DNA from: Kiloniellaceae bacterium
GTDB lineage: Bacteria > Pseudomonadota > Alphaproteobacteria > Kiloniellales > Kiloniellaceae
Direction: 5' to 3'
DNA length: 7,385 nt
Assembly: GCA_028280915.1 (NCBI GenBank)
Contig: JANQKX010000444.1
Span: 1-7,385, forward strand
This document shows positions 1 through 5,804 of the stretch, in pieces (position 1 is the stretch's first letter; each line of letters begins with the position of its first letter). A program made the translations under genes and the position numbers. The notes beneath the pieces were generated by a model. It searched no databases. It was not told where the DNA came from and saw only the letters and a list, made by a program, of their open reading frames with translations.

Positions 1-10
1 GATAATCAGC

Positions 11-16
11 AGGAGG
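11..16 (+). promoter_or_regulatory. Shine-Dalgarno site of murC
   Basis: A full AGGAGG lies 7 nt before the ATG at 24 and fixes that codon as the murC start. A TAA at 3-5 could be the stop of an upstream gene (murG usually precedes murC in this cluster), but too little sequence is present to tell. Confidence 0.85.
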
Positions 17-23
17 CTGCAGC

Positions 24-1460
24 ATGAATTTGCCATTGGATTTGGGAACCATTCACTTCGTCGGTATCGGCGGCATCGGCATGAGCGGCATCGCGGAGAT
101 CCTTGCCAACCTGGGCTATCAGGTGCAAGGCAGCGACGTGGCGGAGAACGCCAATGTGAACCGCCTGCGCGCCATGGGTGTTGATGTCATGATCGGCCAC
201 AAGGCCGAGAATCTGGGAGATGCCCAGGTGGTGGTCATCTCCTCGGCCATCAAACAGGACAATCCGGAAGTCAACGCGGCGCGGGCCCGCTTTATCCCCA
301 TCGTGCGCCGGGCCGAGATGCTGGGCGAACTCATGCGCCTGAAATGGTCCATCGCGGTGGGCGGCACGCACGGAAAGACCACCACCACTTCCTTGGTGGC
401 GGCCTTGCTGGAAGGCGGCGACTTCGACCCCACGGTGATCAACGGCGGCATTATCAATGCCTATGGCACCAATGCCCGTCTGGGCCAGGGTGAATGGATG
501 GTGGTGGAGGCCGACGAGAGCGACGGCAGTTTCATCAAGTTGCCGGCGACCATTGCCATCGTGACCAACATGGATCCGGAGCACTTGGATTTTTACGGCT
601 CCGTCGATGCCTTGCACGCGGCCTTCGAAACCTTTGTCAAGAACATCCCTTTCTATGGTTTTGCGGTCTTGTGCATTGATCATCCGGCGGTGCAGGCCTT
701 GATCGGCCGGATCGAGGATCGGCGGATCATCACCTATGGACTCAGTTCCCAGGCCGACGTGCGCGCGTTCAATCTGCGCCTGAACGGCAATCATTCCAAA
801 TTCGACGTGGTTTTCACCCGGCGCAATGATCCCAAACCCCTGGTCATGAAGGACATCCGCCTGCCCATGTTGGGCCATCACAACGTGATGAACGCGGTGG
901 CCGCCATCGCCGTGGCCCAGGAAATGGGCATGAACGAAGTGCAGGTGCGTAAGGCCTTGCATGGCTTCAGCGGAGTCAAGCGGCGCTTCACCCAGACCGG
1001 CGAGGTGCGGGGCGTCCGCATCATCGACGACTACGGCCATCACCCGGTGGAGATTTCCGCTGTACTGCGGGCCGCGCGTCAGACCGCCGGCGAAGGCAAG
1101 GTGATCGCCGTGGTTCAGCCCCACCGATATTCCCGTTTGGAGGACCTCTTTGAGGACTTCTGCTCCTGCTTCAACGATGCGGACCAGGTCATCGTCGCCG
1201 ATGTCTACGCGGCCGGCGAGGCGCCGCGCCCGGGGGTGGACCGGGATGCCTTGGTGGCCGGCCTGCGCCGGCATGGCCATCGCCAAGTGGCCCCTTTGCC
1301 CGACCCGGCGAAACTGCCCGCCATGATCAGGGACACGGCCTCTGCCGGTGATCTGGTGGTCTGCCTGGGCGCGGGCAACATCTCCGCCTGGGCCAACAGT
1401 CTGCCTGAGGATCTGGAGCGCCTGTTCGGCGAATCCGATCCCCGCTGCGTGGGGGCGTGA
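24..1460 (+). CDS. murC: UDP-N-acetylmuramate--L-alanine ligase MurC
   Basis: MurC is the cytoplasmic ligase that uses ATP to add L-alanine to UDP-MurNAc, the first step of the peptidoglycan stem peptide. The 478 residues match the usual family length (about 490 in E. coli). The N-terminal UDP-binding Rossmann domain opens with the glycine-rich GIGGIGMSGIAE near residue 14. The Mur ligase ATP loop GTHGKTTTT is at 114-122, followed by DESDGSF at 164-170 and NMDPEHLD at 182-189 in the central domain. The C-terminal domain carries GVKRRF at 317-322, DDYGHHP at 335-341 and QPHRYSR at 365-371, all typical of MurC rather than MurD, MurE or MurF. The start has an AGGAGG at ideal spacing. Its stop TGA (1458-1460) overlaps a possible GTG start of murB, so the two are probably translated together. 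Nothing essential appears missing. The reverse strand is open across the whole gene, but that is a shadow. Confidence 0.98.
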   Translation: MNLPLDLGTIHFVGIGGIGMSGIAEILANLGYQVQGSDVAENANVNRLRAMGVDVMIGHKAENLGDAQVVVISSAIKQDNPEVNAARARFIPIVRRAEMLGELMRLKWSIAVGGTHGKTTTTSLVAALLEGGDFDPTVINGGIINAYGTNARLGQGEWMVVEADESDGSFIKLPATIAIVTNMDPEHLDFYGSVDALHAAFETFVKNIPFYGFAVLCIDHPAVQALIGRIEDRRIITYGLSSQADVRAFNLRLNGNHSKFDVVFTRRNDPKPLVMKDIRLPMLGHHNVMNAVAAIAVAQEMGMNEVQVRKALHGFSGVKRRFTQTGEVRGVRIIDDYGHHPVEISAVLRAARQTAGEGKVIAVVQPHRYSRLEDLFEDFCSCFNDADQVIVADVYAAGEAPRPGVDRDALVAGLRRHGHRQVAPLPDPAKLPAMIRDTASAGDLVVCLGAGNISAWANSLPEDLERLFGESDPRCVGA

Positions 1461-2476
1461 CAGTGACCGCGATGATGTGTCCAACCCCATCCCCCTTGCT
1501 TCAGCGCCTGCCGCCGGTCCGCGGCCGCCTCAGCGCGGGGGCGGACCTTTCCAAGCTGACCTGGTTCCGCGTGGGCGGACCGGCGGAAGTCCTCTTTAAG
1601 CCCGCCGACAAGGATGACCTGGCGGAATTCTTGCGCCGCAAGCCGGCGGATGTGCCGGTGACCATCATGGGCGTGGCCTCGAACTTGCTCGTCCGCGACG
1701 GCGGCATTGACGGTGTCACCATTAAGCTGGGCGCCGGTTTCGCCGGCATTACCGCGGCGGGGACCGAGGTGCACTGCGGCGCGGCCGATTTGGACATGAA
1801 CGTGGCCACCGCGGCTCAGAAAGCCGGCATCGCCGGGTTGGAATTTTTGAGCGGTATTCCGGGAACCATCGGAGGGGCTCTGCGCATGAACGCGGGTGCC
1901 TACGGGACCGAGACCAAGGACGTTTTGGTTTGGGCCGAGGCCATCGACCCGCAAGGCACGCTGCACCGTTTGACGCCCGACGACCTGGGCTATGCTTATC
2001 GACACAGCAATCTTCCCGCGGATTGGGTCTTTGTCGGCGCCTGTTTGCGCGGCACCCCGGGGGAACCGGAAGAGATCGCCCGCCGCATGGCGGAAATCAA
2101 GCAACAGCGGGGCGAGACCCAGCCGATCCACAGCCGCACCGGTGGCAGCACTTTCAAGAACCCGGCCGGCCGCAAGGCCTGGCAGCTGATCGACGGTGCC
2201 GGTTGCCGCGGGCTGCGGCGGGGGGGCGCCATGGTGTCCGAGCAACACTGCAACTTCCTGATCAACGAAGGGGGCGCGAGCGCCGCCGATCTGGAAGGGC
2301 TGGCCGAGACAGTGAGGCAAACGGTCTTGGCCAAAAGCGGAATCGATCTGGAATGGGAAATCAAGCGGATCGGCCGGCCTGATCGTGTGGCCATCGCCGG
2401 GATGTCCAGCAAAAACGGCTCAAATAACGCCGGTACAAATGGGGGCAACACGGATGAGGGAGGCACGCATGACTAA
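1457..2476 (+). CDS. murB: UDP-N-acetylenolpyruvoylglucosamine reductase MurB
   Basis: MurB is a cytoplasmic FAD enzyme that uses NADPH to reduce UDP-GlcNAc-enolpyruvate to UDP-MurNAc, the substrate of MurC. Numbering from the GTG at 1457 (339 residues), the FAD-binding segment is GVASNLLVRDGG at 72-83 and GIPGTIGGALRMNAGAYG at 133-150. YRHS at 181-184 holds the active-site Arg, GGSTFKNP at 229-236 holds the proton-donor Ser (S231), and E301 in LEWEIKRIG matches the catalytic Glu. The short form without the E. coli-type insertion, together with the GCRGL and VSEQHCNFLIN block, fits type II enzymes of alphaproteobacteria. The start is uncertain: GTG 1457 overlaps the murC stop, GTG 1463 sits 7 nt after a GGGGG run, and ATG 1472 or 1475 are also in frame. 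The conserved fold begins well after all of them. Oddities are Ala instead of Gly before SNLL and an Asn/Gly-rich tail after residue 306, which also carries the ribosome binding site of ddl. Confidence 0.97.
   Translation: MTVTAMMCPTPSPLLQRLPPVRGRLSAGADLSKLTWFRVGGPAEVLFKPADKDDLAEFLRRKPADVPVTIMGVASNLLVRDGGIDGVTIKLGAGFAGITAAGTEVHCGAADLDMNVATAAQKAGIAGLEFLSGIPGTIGGALRMNAGAYGTETKDVLVWAEAIDPQGTLHRLTPDDLGYAYRHSNLPADWVFVGACLRGTPGEPEEIARRMAEIKQQRGETQPIHSRTGGSTFKNPAGRKAWQLIDGAGCRGLRRGGAMVSEQHCNFLINEGGASAADLEGLAETVRQTVLAKSGIDLEWEIKRIGRPDRVAIAGMSSKNGSNNAGTNGGNTDEGGTHD
2458..2463 (+). promoter_or_regulatory. Shine-Dalgarno site of ddl, inside murB
   Basis: GGGAGG lies 5 nt before the ATG at 2469 and decides that start over the in-frame ATG at 2454 and the longer frame open from 2385. 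It is within the last codons of murB, so ribosomes finishing murB would pass directly over it. Confidence 0.8.
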
Positions 2477-3389
2477 AAACGTGACGGTCCTCATGGGCGG
2501 CCGCTCGGCCGAACGTGAAGTTTCCATGGACAGCGGCCGAGCCTGTGCCCTGGCCCTGCGAGAGGCCGGTTATGAGGTCAAAGAGGTTGTGGTGGACACC
2601 GATGTGGCCGCGCTTTTGCGCGCCCTCAGCCCCAAACCCGATGTGGTCTTCAATGCCTTGCATGGGCGCTGGGGCGAGGACGGTTCCGTCCAGGGCCTGC
2701 TGGAGCTGTTGGACATCAAATACACCCACTCCGGGGTCATGGCGTCCGCCTTGGCCATGGACAAGGTGGTCTCCAAGCACATTGTCGCGGCCGCCGGTAT
2801 CACCAGTCCGGAAGGACGCATTGTGACCCCGGAAGAGCTTATGGCGGGTGATCCCATGCCGCGGCCCTATGTGGTCAAGCCGGTCAACGAAGGCTCCTCG
2901 GTGGGCGTGCACATTGTACAGCCAGGGGACAATCATCCCGTGTTCGATGATGAGCTGCGCCGCTTGGGCGACCGCCTGTTGATCGAACAGTTCATTCCTG
3001 GGCGGGAGCTTACGGTCTCGGTCATGGGCGACAAGCCCTTGGCGGTCACGGAGATCATTCCCCGGGTAGGCTTTTATGACTATCGGGCCAAGTACACCGA
3101 AGGCAAAGCCGACCACGTGGTGCCGGCGGAAATTCCCGACAGCACCACCCAGGATGCCCTGGCGGCCGCCGTGGCCGCTCACAAGGCCTTGGGCTGCCGG
3201 GGCGTGACCCGATCTGATTTCCGCTATGACGACACGCAAAACAGCCCAGGCGAATTGTTTTATCTGGAGACCAATACCCAGCCAGGCATGACCGCCCTGA
3301 GCCTGGTGCCTGAACAGGCCCGTTACCTGGGCATGTCCTTTCCCGACCTCTGCGCCTGGATGGTGGAGCACGCCGCATGCGATTCCTAA
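2469..3389 (+). CDS. ddl: D-alanine--D-alanine ligase
   Basis: Ddl is an ATP-grasp ligase of the cytoplasm that joins two D-alanines through an acyl phosphate. The dipeptide is then added by MurF to the UDP-MurNAc tripeptide. From ATG 2469 the protein has 306 residues, the same length I recall for E. coli DdlB. The N-terminal GGRSAEREVS at 10-19 places the catalytic Glu at E15. HGRWGEDGSVQG and SGVMASALAMDK follow. KPVNEGSSVGV carries S144 (equivalent to Ser150 of E. coli), and FYDYRAKY at 202-209 carries the active-site loop Tyr Y209. The metal and phosphate site is formed by R248, D250, E267 and N269 in TRSDF and ETNTQPGMT. A Tyr in the FYDYRAKY loop indicates the D-Ala-D-Ala type rather than a D-Ala-D-Lac ligase. 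It overlaps murB by 8 nt and ftsQ by 13 nt. The frame is open 28 codons upstream of the start, but that part is murB in another frame. Confidence 0.98.
   Translation: MTKNVTVLMGGRSAEREVSMDSGRACALALREAGYEVKEVVVDTDVAALLRALSPKPDVVFNALHGRWGEDGSVQGLLELLDIKYTHSGVMASALAMDKVVSKHIVAAAGITSPEGRIVTPEELMAGDPMPRPYVVKPVNEGSSVGVHIVQPGDNHPVFDDELRRLGDRLLIEQFIPGRELTVSVMGDKPLAVTEIIPRVGFYDYRAKYTEGKADHVVPAEIPDSTTQDALAAAVAAHKALGCRGVTRSDFRYDDTQNSPGELFYLETNTQPGMTALSLVPEQARYLGMSFPDLCAWMVEHAACDS
3365..3368 (+). promoter_or_regulatory. Shine-Dalgarno site of ftsQ, inside ddl
   Basis: GGAG within the last codons of ddl lies 8 nt before the ATG at 3377. It supports an ftsQ start that overlaps the end of ddl by 13 nt. Confidence 0.6.
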
Positions 3390-4372
3390 GCGCCAAGCCC
3401 AAGGATAAGCGCGCCAAGCGCACGCCGGCCGCGAGCAAGGCCAAGGCCGCGCCGAAGCGGGCCGAGAAGGCCGCGACCAAAGCGACGCGGACCAAGGTGG
3501 CCAGGACCAAGATGAACCGGACTGCGGCTGCCCGCGCCAGCAAATCCACGCGCCGGCCCCAACGCCGCCCGGTCCCCGTGTTCTTGAAGCCCCGGGCGAT
3601 CTTGGCCGCAAGCGGTTTTGCCGCCGTTATGGGTGTCATCGCCGGCGGCGCCTGGCTGTGGCAGTCGGGCTGGGTCCATCACCAGGCCGAGCAGGCGGTG
3701 GAGATGGCTTATCAGGCCAGCGCCGATTCCGGACTGCGGGTCATGGATCTGCAGGTGACGGGCCGGCAACGCACCCAGGTGGAGGCCATCCTGAGCGCGT
3801 TGGAAATCGAGCGGGACATGCCCATCCTGAAAATCGATCCGGTGGCCGGCCGGGCGCGCCTGGAAGCCCTGCCTTGGGTCCGCAGTGCCCAGGTGGAACG
3901 TCAGCTGCCCGGTGTGATCTTCGTGACCTTGGAGGAACGGCAGCCCTTGGCTATCTGGCAGCTGCACGGTGACCGGCACCTAATCGACCGCTCGGGCGAA
4001 ATCATCCCCATCGACCAGGTCCGCCGCTTCGCCGAGCTGCCCCTGGTGGTCGGACCCGGCGCTTCGGCCCATGCCGCGGGGCTCATCGATTTATTGGCCA
4101 GCGAGCCGGATCTCAAGGAACGGGTCTCGGGCGCGGTTTGGGTCAGCGAGCGCCGCTGGAATCTACAGATCGATGGGGACATCGAAGTACAATTGCCCGA
4201 GGAAAACATTGACTCGGCCTGGCGCCGCCTGGCCGAGGCGGAGCGTGAACATGTGGTCTTCACCCGCGATGTGAAGGTGATCGACATGCGCCTGCCGGAC
4301 CGCTTCGTGGTCCGCACCTCGCCCGGCGCCAAACCTTTGACCCATCCCACGAACGACGAAGAGAGCACTTGA
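3377..4372 (+). CDS. ftsQ: Cell division protein FtsQ
   Basis: FtsQ is a bitopic inner membrane protein that links early and late divisome parts by binding FtsB and FtsL in the periplasm. The 331 residues show the family order. Residues 1-73 are a cytoplasmic tail, a single membrane segment lies at about 74-96, and a POTRA domain follows at about 120-190, ending with LPGVIFVTLEERQPLAIW. The FtsQ/DivIB beta domain then contains HLIDRSGEII and the LPLVVGPGA segment. The tail is unusually long and basic, with 25 Lys or Arg but only 2 acidic residues in the first 72, and is rich in Ala and Thr with repeated RTK-like units. E. coli FtsQ has only a short tail of about 25 residues, while alphaproteobacterial members often have longer ones. 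Basic residues before the membrane segment agree with an N-in topology. The identification rests on domain order, sequence and position between ddl and ftsA; FtsQ is a fast-evolving family. Confidence 0.95.
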   Translation: MRFLSAKPKDKRAKRTPAASKAKAAPKRAEKAATKATRTKVARTKMNRTAAARASKSTRRPQRRPVPVFLKPRAILAASGFAAVMGVIAGGAWLWQSGWVHHQAEQAVEMAYQASADSGLRVMDLQVTGRQRTQVEAILSALEIERDMPILKIDPVAGRARLEALPWVRSAQVERQLPGVIFVTLEERQPLAIWQLHGDRHLIDRSGEIIPIDQVRRFAELPLVVGPGASAHAAGLIDLLASEPDLKERVSGAVWVSERRWNLQIDGDIEVQLPEENIDSAWRRLAEAEREHVVFTRDVKVIDMRLPDRFVVRTSPGAKPLTHPTNDEEST

Positions 4373-4381
4373 GGAATGCTG

Positions 4382-4432
4382 ATGGAACACCAGGCCATGA
4401 ACAGTGCGGCAGTTGGGAGCGCGACGGCATGA
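4382..4432 (+). CDS. Possible 16-codon mini-ORF between ftsQ and ftsA
   Basis: The gap between ftsQ and ftsA contains ATG 4382 followed by MEHQAMNSAAVGSATA and a TGA at 4430-4432. GAGGA (4371-4375), itself overlapping the ftsQ stop, lies 6 nt before this ATG. The TGA overlaps the ftsA ATG in an ATGA. An in-frame ATG at 4376 would add two residues. The arrangement looks like a coupling peptide that would carry ribosomes from ftsQ to ftsA. The peptide resembles nothing I know and has no membrane or signal character. Chance is a real alternative: a short open frame in 56 nt is common, so its translation is an inference. Confidence 0.25.
   Translation: MEHQAMNSAAVGSATA
4415..4419 (+). promoter_or_regulatory. 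Shine-Dalgarno site of ftsA
   Basis: GGGAG lies 9 nt before the ATG at 4429. It favours that start over the TTG at 4369, which overlaps the ftsQ stop and would add 20 residues unlike any FtsA N-terminus that I know. Confidence 0.6.
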
Positions 4433-5694
4433 GACGGGGCTTTAGCAAAAACGGCCTGGTCGCGGCGCTGGACGTGGGCAGCTCCAAGGTTTGCTGTTTC
4501 ATCGCGCGGGAACAGGGCAACGGCGCGGCGCGGGTCATCGGCATTGGCCAGCAGGCCAGCCAGGGGGTCAAGGGCGGCAGCATCATCGGCCTGGATTTGG
4601 CCGAGGCGGCAATCCTGAACGCGGTGCACGCCGCCGAGCAGATGGCCGGGGAAACCGTGGACCGGGTCATCGTGAACCTCTCGGGCGGCTATCCGGCGTC
4701 CAGCTCCATCGGGATCGAGGTTATGATCGACGGCCACGAAGTGGGCGAGGCGGATCTGCGGCGGGTCCTGTCCCAGGGCCAGCAGCACCACGCCCTCGAC
4801 GAAGACATGCAGGCCGGCCGCCAGACGGTGCATTCCATTCCCACCGGCTTTTCCATCGACGGTAATCGGGGCATCCGCGATCCCTTGGGCATGTGCGGCG
4901 AACAGCTGGGGGTCAACCTGCACGTGGTCACGGCCGCCTCCAGCGCGATCCGCAATCTCACCGCCTGCATCCAGCGCTGCCACTTGGATATCTCGGGCTT
5001 CGTGGTGTCGCCCTATGCGGCGGCCCTGTCCAGCCTGGTCGAGGATGAAATGGACCTGGGTGTCACCCTGATCGATATGGGCGGCGGCACCACCACCATT
5101 TCCGTGTTCTTGGAAGGCAATGTGATCTTCACCGACGTGGTGCCCGTGGGCGGCATCCACGTGACCAACGACATCGCCCGCGGGCTGTCCACCCCGATCA
5201 GCCATGCCGAGCGCATGAAGACCCTTTATGGGCACGTCATGCCCATGCCGGCCGATGAGCAGGAAATGATCGACGTGCCCCAGGTGGGCGAGGGGGAGGA
5301 CGACGATTCCCATCAAGTGCCCCGTTCCCTCTTGGTCGGCATTATCCAGCCGCGCCTGGAAGAGACCCTGGAGCTGGTGCGCTCCCGCCTGGAGGCCAGC
5401 GGCTTCGACAAGGTGGCCGGCCGGCGGGTGGTCCTGACCGGCGGCGCCTGTCAGGTGCCGGGCCTGCGGGAACTGGCGAGCCTGATATTGGACAAACAAG
5501 TTCGGATCGGCCGGCCCAACCGGGTCGACGGTCTGGCCGAAGCGACGCGGGGGCCCGCTTACGCGGTCTGCGCGGGGCTTTTGGTCTATGCCCTCGGGGC
5601 GGAAATGCCCGTGCAATACGACGCGCGGGAAGAAGAAAAAGAACTCGAGGGCCTCGTCGGCCGGTTGAGTCACTGGTTTCGTGAACATTTTTGA
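4429..5694 (+). CDS. ftsA: Cell division protein FtsA
   Basis: FtsA is an actin-like ATPase that polymerises under the membrane, tethers FtsZ there and recruits later division proteins. From ATG 4429 it has 421 residues, the normal length. The phosphate 1 loop is ALDVGSSKVCC at 13-23. The FtsA-specific 1C domain follows at roughly 85-165 and includes GYPASSSIGIE and the VHSIPTGFSID strand. Phosphate 2 is LIDMGGGTTTIS at 214-225, and the adenosine motif is LTGGACQVPGL at 336-346. The last residues, GLVGRLSHWFREHF, form an amphipathic helix much like the E. coli membrane-targeting end. Between them and the core is an acidic linker with DAREEEKELE. The 1C domain and the C-terminal helix separate it from MreB and DnaK relatives. 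An acidic patch, GEGEDDD at 288-293, sits in a likely surface loop. The stop TGA at 5692-5694 lies inside a TTGACA hexamer. Confidence 0.97.
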   Translation: MRRGFSKNGLVAALDVGSSKVCCFIAREQGNGAARVIGIGQQASQGVKGGSIIGLDLAEAAILNAVHAAEQMAGETVDRVIVNLSGGYPASSSIGIEVMIDGHEVGEADLRRVLSQGQQHHALDEDMQAGRQTVHSIPTGFSIDGNRGIRDPLGMCGEQLGVNLHVVTAASSAIRNLTACIQRCHLDISGFVVSPYAAALSSLVEDEMDLGVTLIDMGGGTTTISVFLEGNVIFTDVVPVGGIHVTNDIARGLSTPISHAERMKTLYGHVMPMPADEQEMIDVPQVGEGEDDDSHQVPRSLLVGIIQPRLEETLELVRSRLEASGFDKVAGRRVVLTGGACQVPGLRELASLILDKQVRIGRPNRVDGLAEATRGPAYAVCAGLLVYALGAEMPVQYDAREEEKELEGLVGRLSHWFREHF

Positions 5695-5723
5695 CAGGAA
5701 AGAAGCGGTGGTCTCGACCGTAT
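5691..5723 (+). promoter_or_regulatory. Weak candidate promoter at the ftsA end
   Basis: A perfect TTGACA (5691-5696) overlaps the ftsA stop codon and matches the sigma-70 type -35 consensus. No good -10 lies 16-18 nt further on; the nearest AT-containing hexamer, CCGTAT at 5718-5723, is 21 nt away. A separate TAAAAT at 5780-5785 resembles a -10 but has no -35 at the right distance. ftsZ often has its own promoter just upstream, so a start in this region is plausible, but the sequence alone does not establish one. Confidence 0.2.
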
Positions 5724-5750
5724 CGGGACAGTTTGACCTTTTTGCTCAGC

Positions 5751-5765
5751 GCCGCCAGCGGCGGC
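5751..5765. repeat. GC-rich inverted repeat upstream of ftsZ
   Basis: GCCGCC, a 3-nt loop AGC, then GGCGGC form a perfect 6-bp stem. No T run follows on either strand, so it is not an intrinsic terminator. It ends 29 nt before the ftsZ ribosome binding site and could be a small mRNA hairpin or a protein site. In GC-rich DNA a 6-bp palindrome can also arise by chance. Confidence 0.5.
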
Positions 5766-5794
5766 AAATGAAACAGATCTAAAATAGGGCTAGT

Positions 5795-5799
5795 GGAGG
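5795..5799 (+). promoter_or_regulatory. Shine-Dalgarno site of ftsZ
   Basis: GGAGG lies 5 nt before the ATG at 5805. It is among the strongest ribosome binding sites in the window, in line with the high level of FtsZ that cells need. Confidence 0.85.
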
Positions 5800-5804
5800 G
5801 GATT

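Larger units (their letters stand above)
5695..5804 (+). other. ftsA-ftsZ intergenic leader (110 nt)
   Basis: This is the only sizeable non-coding gap in the window and looks more AT-rich than the genes. It holds a short GC hairpin, a TAAAAT box at 5780-5785, a four-codon ATG frame (MKQI, stop at 5780-5782) without a ribosome binding site, and the strong ftsZ ribosome binding site. I see no GANTC (the CcrM methylation site of alphaproteobacteria) and no TTAA-N7-TTAA CtrA-type site. No intrinsic terminator is present, so read-through from ftsA is expected. Confidence 0.7.

Noticed and set aside
6..1490. A 494-codon open frame on the - strand opposite murC
   Set aside because: It is rich in His, Gly, Ala and Asp with no recognisable domain, lies fully antisense to a clear murC, and is the expected mirror of GC-rich codon usage.
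2385..2468. Extended N-terminus for Ddl from ATG 2385
   Set aside because: The extra 28 residues are the murB tail in another frame; ATG 2469 has a GGGAGG at 5 nt and gives the normal Ddl N-terminus and length.
4369..4428. FtsA start at TTG 4369
   Set aside because: It would add 20 residues not seen in FtsA, and ATG 4429 has a GGGAG at good spacing directly before the conserved N-terminus.
3901..5688. A 595-codon open frame on the - strand opposite ftsQ and ftsA
   Set aside because: It spans two well supported genes, has shadow-type composition and no motif or sensible translation start.
5751..5765. Intrinsic terminator between ftsA and ftsZ
   Set aside because: The 6-bp GC stem has no T run after it on either strand, and termination here would cut ftsZ from its operon.
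5768..5782. Four-codon frame MKQI before ftsZ as a leader peptide
   Set aside because: There is no ribosome binding site before its ATG, and such short frames are frequent by chance.
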